Below, in pieces: positions 48,419-60,822 of a DNA stretch of 64,000 bases. The position numbers were made by a program, and so were the translations under genes. Positions within the stretch are counted from its first letter, which is position 1; each line of letters opens with the position of its first letter. Source of the DNA: Coniella vitis (Eukaryota; Ascomycota; Sordariomycetes; Diaporthales; Schizoparmaceae); NCBI GenBank assembly GCA_011317545.1, contig WUJK01000003.1, forward strand, positions 434,001-498,000, written 5' to 3'. The notes below the pieces were generated by a model. The model searched no databases. It was given only the letters and a program-made list of their open reading frames with translations, and had not been told where the DNA came from.

Positions 48419-51400
48419 CGGTCGCGCACTATTTACCAATGAAGGACCCTTTGTCTCGGTACGAGCGTTTAAAGGAGATTACTATGACAGGGAGCGGACC
48501 AAAAGTGGCGTGTTCACAAGAGTAATGCAGGATCCGCAGATGAAGAAAGGGGATGGTGGCGATCACCAAAAGACTTAGACAACAGTCTGGTTCTTCAACT
48601 TGAAAGATCGATATGATAGAATTTTAGAGCCTTTGGGGCTGGGGAGTTGGCAGATGGGTGGATGATGCGAAAAGCAGCCAAAAGGATTCTAGATTTTCCG
48701 GTTCTCGACCTCTGCTCGCTAAACCGGTAATTTCTCCTGCTTTTTCCTCGAGAGTCGCGTGTTTTGTTTTCTTCTTAGAATGGCTTAGACTGAATAGAAT
48801 TGATTCTAGCCTTCTGGTCTATTTGAGGGTCATGCATGTCGTTGACGTAACGGGCTTTGAGCGAGACTAAGATGGGTTACGGATGGGCGTACAAATATTG
48901 CTAGCATTATTGGATGTTTCCGCCGCTGAACCAGCAATAGTCAAGTTTAGCGAGTATACTATGTACACATCTTCATGCTTTATACCGCATACGATTTGGG
49001 TAGGTATTACTACTGCATGGTATCTAAAAGCCGCCGAATAATGAGAACCATTTTCCAATTATTGCCAAAAGTGCATACGCAGTTGTTGCATTCGAGTTTT
49101 AACACAAGACAGGAGGAAGAGCAAAGAGTTAGGCCACGGCTACTACAAGCCCGCAGCATTCTTAACAGCTCTTCGTTCTGGCAATCATGCGAATAGGCAG
49201 ATACTTTTCCCGTCAGTAGTTGGCCAATCGGGACTTTCTCTATCCTCATGCTTATTCCATATCAATGAAGCCCAAAATCATGCATAATACAGATATCTGA
49301 ATCCTTGATCTGGATTCCTACTTGACGTGGCGAAGAGAGGTGCGCAAAAAGGGGGGTCGGTTGCATGAAAAGGAAGAAATAGCCATTTCTACCTGGTACG
49401 TATCTAATCTCGCATTACAGATCCGACAAGGAGTCAGGTGAAAGCTGAGGTTATGAGGTCCTATAGGATCTTGTGCCAGCATTCACTTGTGCTTTGCATA
49501 CAGCCTTCACTACGTACTCATACCATAGTATAGCAAGTACATTAGGCTACTAAGTATTCTGAAAGGACCATCAAACGAAGCCAGCTCTCAAATGTAACCC
49601 CGGTTCAGTCCAGAAAGGAAAATAATAAACCCATAAGAACGTCATCCGTGGCACTTATTTTGAGTTTACTCATAGTAACTAGCTTTCCAGCTTCCAGCCA
49701 GCTACCTAGGTACTCAGGTACTTCTCGTTCGTCCCTCACAAAGTACCGGGCAGGCCGTTCTGGGGCTGGCACGCCCGAGCTGAAATCCAGCAAACAGACT
49801 CTGGTGTACCTTTTCCCCAGCAAGGCTATTGCTGGTTTGTCTTTTGGTGGGTTGTTCTCTAGACTTCGCAAAGGGGCTAGGTCCTTGATGAAGGAAGACC
49901 AGCTGTCATCACCGTCATTCAAGTCACTGAGATTTTAAAGTATACACAGTGAATCTCCTTCCCGCTCCTTATCATACCACGATCTGCACTCCCCGAGCTT
50001 CCACTGCTTCCCAACTGCCGAAGTACTACTTGCTGCTTATTATGATACTAGGATGCTACGTACGTACTGCAACCAAACGAGTTCACCTTATCAGACGGCA
50101 AAAGCAGGATGCAAGGTACAACGACGCACATGCAATGCTTGTTCGTCTTGGACCTGCAGATCCGACGGTGGTGTGCTACATGGATTGATGACACTCCTGT
50201 CAATTTACTTTGTGCGACGTTTTCAAAGCTGTGAGGGAGACTTGCACGTGTATAGAAACGTACGAGCAAGGCAGACGAGCGAATATTGTGATCCCCTCAG
50301 GTCCCACTGAAGACATCTTCAAACGCAGCCCGATTCTCAGCTTCAAGTCAGCACAAGGGATCAGTCTCGGGAGACAAATTGGCTACTGGCTGACTACCAA
50401 AAGCATCATCACGGCAGATGTTTGACCAGAACGACGATCTGTCCAAATCGGAAAAAGGAAAGAAAACAGTTCACAAAAGCAATATCACCTTTGTCCTACG
50501 AGGATGATCTTGCCTTCTTCCGGGGCGAGATTATGGTCTGGCTGTCTGGTTCCAGGATAGCATCCCGTCCCTTTCTTGATGCGAGGCTGTGTGCGGCTTC
50601 CAAGAAACCCAAGACGAATTCGATTTAAAAGATAAAAAATAAATTAAAAAATTTAAAAAAAAAAAATCAGATCTTACGCCGGCAAAGATAGGAGAGCATG
50701 TTACATGTGCGTGCAGTATTGAGTTGAAGATCTGAAGGGCGAGGGAATGCTTCGCTGATCCTGATCCCATCCCCAAACCTTTTCCTTTTTTTTTTTTTTT
50801 TTCTCCTTTCGTCTTTACATCAGCTCAACTTGTTTGTTTTCATCGCTTCTCTACTCGTCTTGTGCAACTCGGCGGTCGCGCAAAGCCCGCCATGAGACTA
50901 GGGTTTTCTGGTTTGTGTTTTGCATCAGGGGCTGTGTGGAGGCCAAGACATTCAACAACAACTCCGTCTTGACAGTGTACTCAGGACTCTGGGCATGACG
51001 ACAGCCCCGCTGAGCCACGCGAGACCCGGGTGACTGCTCGTAGGTGAAATGAGAACAAGATAGGGCAGACTTTTGGATACCGAATCGAGAGTTTACATCT
51101 GGAGCCTACATACGCCTTTTGGGAAAACGACTTGTCAGAAAGATTCTTAGGCCGCCTTGTGCACACTTTTGCATTCCGGCCAGCAATTATTACTTCCAGA
51201 TGGGATCAGTCAAGCCGCATGATACCTAAAGTTGAGCATCGACCAACCCCAAAACGGACTACGAGCGGGATATTTCCTGTAACTACAATAAGTTACTGTA
51301 TATAGTAGAGATGACCAAACCCAACAAGAGTAGCGACTCTAACCACAGAATTGATAACATACATCGTACACACAGTATAACAACCTTGGGGTGCAGCTCG

Positions 51401-52327
51401 ACAGAATGACCTGGTGATCGACCTGGGTGAAAAGCAAAAAGAAGTATAATATGTTCTTCATATAGTGGTACACTTTGATGATCACTGTCTCACTCGCTCC
51501 TTGACCATATATGGCATCCCTGCTTTTGACAAGGGTTTCACCAAAAAAGTCCACGGACTTACACTCAATAGTCCAGCAGGCCCCCGGTTCAGTTATTACT
51601 ATGTACACCATTTAATGATGTATCAGTCGATTTGGTCGAGTGTTAGGAGCGATGCCAACCCTGTTGTCACAACAGTTCTGAGACTTTACACAGCCCAAGT
51701 AGCGCAAGGCCGCGTCACTCATGCCATGTGAAGTCTTGAATTATGCTGTCAAAAGTTGCTTGGGAGATCTCGTATCAGGTCCTTGTTGTCTGTTGATAGG
51801 TCGAGTATAGGCGGTTGCATAATAGAACGGCTCGGATCTAGAGTTCCAAGAGCATGCGGCTGAAAGTTACTCATTCGACCGAACGCCTAGAATGGCCTTG
51901 GGGAACACTCTACTTAAAGGCTTGGTCAGGATTGGCCAGGCTGTATGAGGTGCAATGTTGGCTTGTTTGTTTGCATAGCTGCAATCGCGGGGGACTTGTG
52001 TGTGTTTGTGTTGTGTTGTACATGGTAGTGGTGTGTGAGCGTGAAACGAAGTCGCCCATCCTCCTTGTTCCTTGGTGCCCATGCCGTGGGTTATATTAGG
52101 CACATACCTCCCCTCCGGAGCCAATCCCACACGCCGGGTCCAGTTCTCGTTGGATTCCTCTGGAATGTTTGTTCCTGACCACACAACCTACCTGACGCGT
52201 TCTTAAACATTCCGTCAAGACTACCTTTAACAATAAGCTCTCCTAACTTATACATATTGTATGCTATTGATGTTTCTTGACCATTGTTGTCCTGCCGGCT
52301 GCACTACGCTGGCTTGATGTAGCAAGC
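48419..52327. other. 3.9 kb intergenic region
   Basis: No supported gene. TACTATGTA occurs at 48957 and 51597, and CTACCTAGGTAC near 49704. There are A/T runs at about 50630-50668 and 50788-50805. The open frame on the minus strand at 49605-49922 lacks an ATG start and any known domain. Nothing transposon-like is visible. Confidence 0.45.
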
Positions 52328-53827
52328 ATGCATACCGAATTAAGTCTTATGGCTCTGACGGCGGCGGTATTCTGTAAGTGTTTTCTTTTGCACATTGAGC
52401 CCAGAGAATGTTGAAAGCGGAAGGGAGAAGAAGAAAAGAGAGATAGAGAGGATGAAAGAAGAAGAAGAAAAAGAAGAAGACATGAAGGCATCACCTTCGG
52501 ACTGACACAAAGCAACAGCAGCCGCCAATGCAAATGTTATCAGCACATGCGCTGATGGCGCAAACGACTTCTGCTCTGCCGTTGGAGTGCCCGAGACTAC
52601 AGCCGACTCCAGCACAGGCAATCTATATTTGCGACTGTCAGCACCCACTTCTTACTCTTGGGTTGGACTGGGTGCGGGATCTGGGATGATGGGTGCAAAC
52701 ATGTTCATCGTTTATGCCAACGGTGACGGAAACGTGACCGTCTCTCCCAGAATCGGCACCGGCGAGGTCGAACCCAAATATAGCGCGTCTTCGGCAGCAA
52801 ACATCGAGTTGTTAGCAGGCAGCGGTGTGTCCGATGGTATGATGATTGCAAACATTCGATGCACCAACTGTAAGAATTGGGAAAGCGGGTCACTGGACAC
52901 AGCGAGTACCAGCTCCAGCTGGATTGCGGCATGGAAGGCCGGGGATGCCCTCAACAGCATCGATCCGGCGCAAAGCATCACTTACCATGATGGGCACACG
53001 TCTTTCGATCTCGACCTGACCCAAGCAACCCTTGCGACAGACAGCAATCCCTTCACCGCTGCCGCTACCACGCCAGCTCCAGGGTCCAGCACAGGTGTCA
53101 CCCAAAAGGCCAAGCCGAACCCCAAGGTCATATGGGCGCATGGGCTCGGTATGGCACTTGTATTTGCCATATTCTACCCGTTGGGGTCGGCGCTCATGCC
53201 ATTGAGTGGCAAATGGAAGCTCCATGCTGGGTGGCAGACAGTTACCTGGTTGAGTATGTGGGCCTTCTTTGGCCTTGGTGTGTATGGGGCACAGCAACGA
53301 AACATGGTGCGTTATCCCCAAACGAAACCACCTCCTTTCTGTGTCTTTGGCAAGTAGACAGGGTTGGAGATTCTCAAACTGACATCTCGTAGTTGTTCCA
53401 CAACACTCACACAACATTCGGCACAGCCATTGTGTGCCTCCTTGCCATCCAGCCGCTGCTCGGCGCGGTGCATCACTGGCACTATGTCACATATGGCACA
53501 AGAGGCATCGTCAGCTACGTCCACTTCTACGGGGGACGAATCCTGATGGTCCTGGGTGCCGTCAACGCAGGCCTGGGGTTTGAACTAGCACACGCTCCTA
53601 GTAAATGGACAACGGCATACACGGTAGTTGCTGCCGCCGTGTACGTGATATATGCCGGTATCAAGACGCGTGCCGTTGTACGGAAGAACCAGCATGGCAC
53701 AACCAAGAGCAGTCCGAGGTCGTCACATACGGGATATGAGGAGCATGGCGACGCAGTGCCAATGAAGTACTTTCCTCAACACGATGGTGATGTCGGGCAG
53801 TCTACCAGCTCTCCTCGAGGCACGTGA
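52328..53827 (+). CDS. DOMON - cytochrome b561 membrane protein (CDH-like cytochrome domain)
   Basis: A secretory-pathway integral membrane protein of 424 residues from exons 52328-52373, 52513-53306 and 53393-53827. The signal peptide is built across the first intron (MHTELSLMALTAAVF + STAAANA). A CDH-type cytochrome/DOMON domain follows (LYLRLSAP, YSWVGLGAGSGMMGANMFIVY, NIRCTNCKNW), with Met and His candidates for b-heme ligation. After a short Thr/Pro linker comes a five- to six-helix cytochrome b561 domain with conserved His (WAHGLGMAL, WKLHAGWQ, FHNTHTTFG, HHWHY, VHFYGGRI). The C-terminal cytosolic tail is polar. Such proteins probably move electrons across the membrane; donor and acceptor are unknown. 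A purine-rich tract fills intron 1. An internal ATG at 52349 could also start translation. Confidence 0.87.
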
Positions 53828-54690
53828 AGACAGCTTCTCATTATGCGGAGTTCTGTCATGCAGATAGAATCGAAATTGATCGAGAGACAATACTTGGGCA
53901 CAACGCAAAGGACCCAATACGTACAGGGTGAGCAGTAAGGTTCTTGGACAACCTGCACCCTAGTGACATCACTCCGTCTTTCTTGGGGACTCCTCTGCGC
54001 TGCATAATCTGGAATGTGGTAGCTCCATCGATAAAGCGATGCCATTGACGTCGACTGTGCTCTTGAGGCCGTGTGCACGTGGATGGCTGAAACCCGTGTG
54101 GGTGTGCGTTGATAATGCAGAATAGACCGGATACCTAGATCCAGGCAGAGACTGGTGATGATGATGATGACGATGCTTGCAATGACAGCCATCTGGACTA
54201 TGAATGCCCAGGGCGATGGGATGGGGGCTAGCAAGTGAGGCTAAAACACCACCCTTCCTGTATGAATGCCCTGAATGTAGCACTGTATGTACTTGTACCG
54301 TAGGATCGAAGTAAGAGCGATCGTGCGGGGGAAACAGCGGGGCGCGGAACTCGCACAGTGTCGCCATCTGCAGTGCTTGCGGCGCTTGTTGGGAGCTGGC
54401 TGGCAGGCTGGGAGGCAGACTGGGAGGCCTGGGGTCACCACGTGACTGCAGTGGAGTGGAGGTGCTGGTTTCTCTGGCTAGGGGGGAAACGGGCAGGAAC
54501 TGCAGCGAGGAAAGGAATGAATAGCAGGATGGCTAACAGGCGGGAGCTCGGACCACTTTGTGCCTATGATGCGCCGACCTCTCCCGCCCGGCCGTTTTAG
54601 CTTTTTTACTCTTAAAAGACCTCATCCGTCCAATCGCCTTGCAACGCCCTGCTGCTGCCCGCGTCAACTGAGCACCACACACCTGCCACG
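53828..54690. other. Intergenic, DOMON protein 3' flank and ATP14 promoter
   Basis: About 860 bp without a supported gene. A GCTGGCTGGCAGGCTGGGAGGC-like imperfect repeat lies near 54396-54430. A T/C-rich leader precedes the ATP14 start. Confidence 0.5.
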
Positions 54691-55561
54691 ATGCTCTCCT
54701 CCGTCTCCCGAGCTTCTGTACGTTATCTCTTGCACTTCTCTTGGAAGGCTGCTGCCCGCGCTAGGCCCACGATGATGAGCCTGCACGGTGGCACCAGACA
54801 CCCACCCATCAGGGCAACCCGAGGTTGAATCGATGGCTGACCCGCGATAACAGAGCCGCCAGGCTGTCGCCGCAGTCTCCCGACTTGCTGGTCGTAACGC
54901 CGTTCAGATGAGGACTTTCCTCAACCCTACCGTCTCGCGGAGAGGTATGTCTCGACTTGTCTTTGGCCTACATTCCCCGAGGCACACCTTGCCATACCTC
55001 CCATCCCCAGGTCCGGATCGGATGTCGTGGTCCGGCAATGCAAGAGAGCCATTCCACCACGACACGTTACGATCCGTTAGCATAACCGCACTGGTGGTGG
55101 CCGTTGTCCCAGATACACCGACTTGATCGAGACATTGCGCCTCCTGATGGTAGCATGCTCTCGACACCATCCATCAAACATCCTGCTGCGTGTCATCTTC
55201 GCTACTATGAATAACCTCGTTGTCTTCCCTTGCTTGAACCTTGATGCAGTGATGCTAACCATGTGCTTTCATTCCTTCAACAGCCGACTTTGTCCAAGAA
55301 CTCTACCTGAAGGAGCTCAAGGCCTACAAGCCCACACCTGTCAAGGAGTCCGACTCCAAGGGCCAGGTTCTCGAGTTCGCCCAGCCCAAGGCACCCAAGT
55401 CCCCCGAGGAGACCGACCTGGCTTCTTCCCTGAAGGAGTACGAGAGCATGGCTGTTGAGGTTGAGGGCCAGGAGACCACCACTAACGGCGCTGCCCCCGC
55501 TGCTGTGGAGGACTGGCTCGTTGATGAGGAGGACGTTGACGACCACGCACACGGCCACTAA
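54691..55561 (+). CDS. ATP14: Mitochondrial F1Fo-ATP synthase subunit h (Atp14)
   Basis: A peripheral-stalk subunit of mitochondrial ATP synthase, 131 residues from exons 54691-54717 (27 bp), 54854-54944 and 55284-55561. Joined N-terminus: MLSSVSRAS, then SRQAVAAVSRLAGRNAVQ, then MRTFLNPTVSRR, a clear Arg/Ser/Ala presequence. The mature part starts at the conserved block ADFVQELYLKELKAYKPTPVK and ends in an acidic, His-containing tail (DWLVDEEDVDDHAHGH). Two introns, of 136 and 339 bp, lie within the presequence region; the second is unusually long for this window. The splice phases agree at every junction. Confidence 0.92.
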
Positions 55562-56114
55562 ATTCGGATATAGCCGGGAAACAATAACGACAAGAGGCAC
55601 AACCTCTTCAAAAGATATCGACCATTGCACATGGCAGGAAGAGGCCCACCGTGCTCACGATGGATAGCAGTAGCCGCGGGTTCTCCACCAAGTTGGACTG
55701 GTGAAAGAGGGTGAAGTTCTTCACGGAGGAACAGGGACCGATCTCAAAAAGGCAAGACTCGTCGCAGTCGACCGTGTATATTCTCATCATGCTCTCTTTA
55801 CGCAGCGAAAAGATAGCAATCTCAACCTCGCCCTATGGGGCATCCCTTCACATCGTAATATCAGTCAATCATCTACGGATGGTCTCAGACAGCGTAGTGC
55901 TCTTGTTCGGTTCGGATGACACTGGGTGAGCTCACCGTTGGCATCTCTTGTTGTGGCAACCATGAACTTCGCTTAACATTACTTCGAGAAGAAGGTAGCC
56001 AAGTACTGGTAGCAAACCCAATTTTGAAGATGTCATTACAATAAACACGGTGCCAAGTTGTGGTCATCCAATATGCCTGAGGTTGTATAGCTATATTGGT
56101 ATACTATCTTATTC
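55562..56114. terminator. Convergent 3' region, ATP14 / DUS4
   Basis: A 553-bp gap between converging genes, AT-rich near 56030-56110 (ATTGGTATACTATCTTATTC). No gene is supported. Confidence 0.4.
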
Positions 56115-57701
56115 TCATATCGTCCGTACTATGGGCGGTATAGGCAGTCTCCTGAGCCCGTCTCGTCCATCCATGCCTCTGATCTTGTCTTCAAGGAAGT
56201 CAATGGTATCGCACATCGTGGAACAGTTGTACAACTCGGCACGCTCCTTTTTGCTGAGAAGCGAACTCTTGTCTGGACCATATCCTGGGCCACACATTTC
56301 ACCCACTGAGTTGGTAACGAATCAGCACACAGATCTCCAATCTGAAAGAATGCAATCGATTCAGCAGGCTGGGTAACTTACGGTGATGATGCACCAGTTT
56401 CAGCGGCAACGGCGCCCTGACAACATTGTTCATAAACAGCTCTACCGCCTCCCAGGGACAAACTTCGTGCCCTGCGAACAGCGCCGGATTGGCGAGGAGT
56501 GACCGCGCTGACATAAGACCTCTGAGTTTAGGCAAATGTGGCCTTAGCTCATCGTCCGCCCGCGTGGTGAGATAGGAGGACTTGTAGGGCAGCGTGCTCA
56601 TGGTAAATACATCGCCTGATACGAGGATAGGGACCTTGTCGCCGTACTTGTTGGTCAGTAGCTCCAAGGCCTCCAGGTTGATTGGGTTCGTGGAAGGCGT
56701 GTGTCTTGTCCGGGGATGAATGGTGAGGAAATCGATATTGCGGTCCCGTTCATGGCCAAGGACGGTGTCTATGAAGTCTATTGTTTTCCTAAACGCAGTG
56801 ACATCAGCAAAAATGGACCAACCAGGCTACAAGACAGTGCATTGACGGTTCTTTCTAGAAAGGCAAAAGCAGCTGGATTGCGGCGGCACACACGGGCACT
56901 TACCGGAGGTCCTTATGCACTCGTATCTTGACGCTCACGCTCTTGCCCTTGGGGTTATCCATGTCCTGCTCTTTACCCACTGCCCACCCATCATCGCGAA
57001 GCCTCTGCCGTGTTGCCAGAACCATGTCCCGGACAAGCTCTCGCTTTTCCATGAGGGCAGCACCAAGCGTCTCGGCACAGGCCCATGATTGCGGACAGCC
57101 GCAGTTCAGATCCACGCCGTCGACGTAGGGCGCAACCAGGGCAGAGGCGCGGGCCAACTCGAGGGGCACATTGGCACCGAACTGAACGATTGTGGGCACT
57201 CTTGGGCCACTTGTAGAGTATGTGAAATCTGGGACATATTGCTTCGTCAGAAATGCGCTCTATGCATGTATGTGAAGGCAGGAAGATTGAGAGATGCTCC
57301 AACCAACCACTATGACGAGCCACGGCGCTGCGGTTAAACTCCTTGGCCAGGATCATGGGCGTCCAGCATAGATCTGTGCCGTAGGCATGTACTGTCTGTC
57401 TAAAAGCCAGCTAACCTCAACTCGTTAGAATCACTGTCCATTCTGGTACTCAATGTTGGGTCTGATCCTGAAGCCTCACTTTGCTATACCGCACCATCGG
57501 CGCACATGCATAGACAAATCTGCCTTGACTCTGGGCCAAGTCGAATATTCTCAATGGACTTTTTTTAAAGAAAAAAAAAAGTAAGATTGAATTAGCCTAG
57601 GTATACTAATGAAATAAGATGAACACAGCAAGTGAGGTCGTTACTCACTGCCCGGACGAGGTGGCATTCTCGATATCCGTCCCCGCTCCCGACTCGCCCA
57701 T
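56115..57701 (-). CDS. DUS4: tRNA-dihydrouridine synthase, Dus4-like
   Basis: An FMN-dependent enzyme that reduces uridine at tRNA positions 20a/20b. Six exons (57649-57701, 57480-57558, 57308-57410, 56904-57228, 56382-56788, 56115-56305) give 385 residues, with all phases consistent. Reassembled blocks: FVYACAPMVRYSK-LAFRQTVHAYG (FMN-site start), TPMILAKEFNRSAVARHS-DFTYSTSG, PTIVQFGANVPLELARAS, DGVDLNCGCPQSWA with the catalytic Cys in NCGCPQ, VSVKIRVHKDLR, LTIHPRTRHTPS, VPILVSGDVF, and MSARSLLANPALFAG. These are the Dus4 signature rather than Dus1-3. The high exon number breaks all single open frames, so the gene is easy to miss. It is divergent from ADE2. Confidence 0.9.
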
Positions 57702-58247
57702 GATGCTTGATCGCTCTAACCTCAATCACAGCAAATACTAGGACAGTCTGTAAATTGTAGAGTGATGTTGTTGACGCTCGAATTCACTAGACGTTCCTCG
57801 ATTATTCTGCAGGAGACAAATCTCGTCGAGTATTTCTTGATTATCGAGTAAATTTGCATCCGTGACTTTCGCGTATGCGAAGCTTGGGCACTACAATGAG
57901 CTGGCCTCTTTTCGTGTTGTCCGTAACCAGAACAATGCTGATTTTGGGTGAGCAGTGACTATCAGGAGGCAAAAAGATTTCGAGTCTAGGACGTTAGCTG
58001 AATATCACATGTATGCGGGGTTAGGGTCCTAGCAGGGCCTGATTGGTGCAGGCTCCGACAAAATTACCCCACGCCGACTTCCCAATTCATCGGGGCCATA
58101 TAAGTCAGAGCAGGGCCCTTAGAATTTCTCTTGCTGCGATGATCTTTTGAGGCTTAGAAGTCAGCCATGATGAGGGTCGCCCAAAGTTCAATCCTACACA
58201 TTTCCTGACAACTCAATTACGGTGCTTAAAAAAACCTCTCCATCACC
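57702..58247. promoter_or_regulatory. Divergent promoter, DUS4 / ADE2
   Basis: 546 bp between outward genes. A TATA-like CATATAAG at about 58097-58104, some 145 bp before the ADE2 start, is the only candidate core element. Confidence 0.45.
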
Positions 58248-60182
58248 ATGTCCTCCCAAGCTCCTACAGTTGGCCTTTTGGGCGGCGGCCAATTGGGCCG
58301 TATGCTCTGCGAGGCTGCCTCGCCTCTGGATGTCTCCATTGCCATTCTGGACGAGGCTAATGCCCCCGCCAAACAAATCAACAGCAATTCCAAGCACATC
58401 GTCGGCTCATTCAAGGATCCCGCCAAGATCCGTGAGCTAGCTTTGAGCTGTGATGTCCTCACTGTCGAAATTGAGCATATTGAGACGGACGTCCTTGAAG
58501 AAATCGATACCAAGGGTATCCAGGGCAAGAAGGTCGCAGTGCATCCGTCGTGGAAAACTCTGCGCCTGATACAGGACAAGTATGCCCAGAAGGAGTACTT
58601 GGGCCAACAGGGACTTCCAATCGCCGAGCAAATAGACCTTACCGAAGGTGACGGAATGCTCGCGTCTATGAAGGAGGCTTCGCAGAAGTTTGGCTTTCCC
58701 TGGATGCTCAAGGCGCGCAAGGGCTCCTACGATGGGCGGGGCAATTTCAAGATCTCGAGCGAGCAGGATCTGCAGCAGGCTGTGGAGGAGTTTGGGAGTT
58801 TGTCTTGCTATGCTGAGAAGTGGGTGCCCTTTGAGCTGGAGCTGGCAGTCATGGTCGTTCGCACTGAAGACGACAACGGCAAGACGAAGAAAATCATTCC
58901 TTACCCCGTCGTTGAGACGGTGCACGAGGACAACATCTGCTCCAAGGTCTTTATGCCCCCTCGCAACGTATCTGCTGCAGTATGTGAGAAGGCACAAAAG
59001 GTTGCCTGTGGTGTCGTGGAAAAGCTGTGGGGAAGAGGCGTCTTTGCTGTGGAAATGTTCTTGACCAAGAACGGTACGTCCAAGCTCCTTGCTTTTGCGT
59101 TTTGGGAAGTGGCGCTAATCTCATAATTAGGCGACGTCATGGTCAACGAGATTGCACCGCGCCCACACAACTCGGGCCACTACACCATCGAAGCTGTGCC
59201 ATACATGTCACAGTACAAGGCCCAGCTATATGCTGTTCTGGATGAACCCCTGCCCGAAGTCCTTGAGCCCCATGTCTCATCTAGCATCATGATCAACATC
59301 TTGGGTGGTGCGCACGCAGAGTCCCACCACAAGCTGGTCGAGCAAGCAAAGAAGATGTATGGCAAGGGAACAGCTGTATACCCTCATCTTTACGGCAAGG
59401 AGTCCAAGCCTAGCCGCAAGATTGGCCATATTACTCTTACAGGCTCAGGATCGATACAGGAGTTAGAAGAGTACGCGCAGCCACTCATCCAACTCGCCGA
59501 TTCCATCCGTCAAGAGCGCCTCACAGCTTCCAGCCAAGCTTTGCGCCCCTCAGAGGCACCAAAGTCTGCATCCAAGGCTGCAGCAAACGGCGATGCTTTG
59601 GTCCTGGTCACCATGGGCTCTGACTCCGATCTGCCTGTCCTCAAGGCCGGCATCGATATCCTGAACCAGTTCGGCGTTCCATGGACTGTAGACATCACCT
59701 CTGCGCACAGAACGCCGGCCAAGATGGCTGAGGTTGCCAACGAGGCCGCCTCAAAGGGGATCAAGGTCATTATCGCTGCTGCAGGCGGAGCTGCACACTT
59801 GCCGGGCATGATTGCTGCCTATACACCTCTACCAGTGATTGGTGTCCCTGTGAAAGCAACGCATCTTGACGGTCTAGACAGTCTTCTCAGCATTGTGCAA
59901 ATGCCGGTACGTACAGAAATAACTATGTTCATTGTGCGCACTTTGAATGGTGTGTTTTGCTAATCTCCGTCACAGAGAGGTGTACCCACTGCTACTGTGG
60001 CTATCAACAACTCGACGAACGCAGCTTTATTGGCTATCCGCTTTTTGGGCGCCTTCATTCCCGATTTACACGAAAAGATGAAGAATTATCAGCTCGACAT
60101 GGAGAAGCAAGTACACGACAAGGCGAACCTCCTGAAAGAGATTGACGTCCAGGCATACCTTGAGAAGATGGGCAAGAAGTAA
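58248..60182 (+). CDS. ADE2: Phosphoribosylaminoimidazole carboxylase (AIR carboxylase)
   Basis: The purine biosynthesis enzyme converting AIR to CAIR. Exons 58248-59073, 59131-59906 and 59976-60182 give 602 residues, a little longer than yeast Ade2. The N-terminal PurK-like ATP-grasp part begins TVGLLGGGQLGRMLCEAASP and contains WMLKARKGSYDGRGNF and the metal/phosphate segment GDVMVNEIAPRPHNSGHYTIEA. The C-terminal PurE-like part starts VLVTMGSDSDLPVLKAG, with ITSAHRTP, AAAGGAAHLPGMIAAYTPLPVIGVPV and a final LEKMGKK. This two-domain fusion is the normal fungal form. Loss of the enzyme gives red pigment in many fungi, a useful check of function. Confidence 0.97.
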
Positions 60183-60822
60183 GTCGTTACATTCCGGGGG
60201 CTTCGCAGTCATCTCACAGCGTGCTCAATGCTCTGAATTAATGCGAAGGCCGAATCGTGATTTTTTTTTCGGCATTATGACATGGGGCGGATATCCATGA
60301 ATGTTATGGATGGCATGCTTGAATATGACATTGGGTTTGCAAAGCGATATTGGAACGCAAAATTAGACGAATCAGGTAGTCGTAGAAACTAGATCTCAGT
60401 GAACTGAAAATTACAGATGAGAAGAATACTCCAAGTTCCTGCCTTCGTGAGATCCCTCATTGCTTTATATGCGAACACAATACTCCGCACTATAACGCTG
60501 TTCGTATCTTTGTGACGACGTACCTGCATCGCATCCACCTGTTAGACAAGCACCTCTTATTTACGCATAAACGCACTTAACCACACTGATTGTTTAGCAA
60601 GTATAGGGCATTCTCGGACCACAGAGAAAAGAAAACGAATGTAATTCTGCTATCTACTCTCCTCATACATCATCATACCCAGCTCCTGGGTGGTAACGCA
60701 AGAGCTGCCAATCAGCCGCCCCTCTTTACAACTGCTCTTGTTGAAAGGGTTTGACATCTTGGGGACCGATGGCTCTGGGGACTCCTGGTTCTGCCTCTCT
60801 CCAACTCCTGGTTCAACCCAGC
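60183..60822. terminator. Convergent 3' region, ADE2 / repeat precursor
   Basis: 640 bp without a supported gene between converging genes. A short T run lies at about 60261-60269. Confidence 0.4.

Noticed and set aside
49605..49922. A 105-residue minus-strand open frame, possibly a small gene
   Set aside because: No ATG at its start, no domain, and an equally long frame on the opposite strand. It could be a remnant, but I cannot support it.
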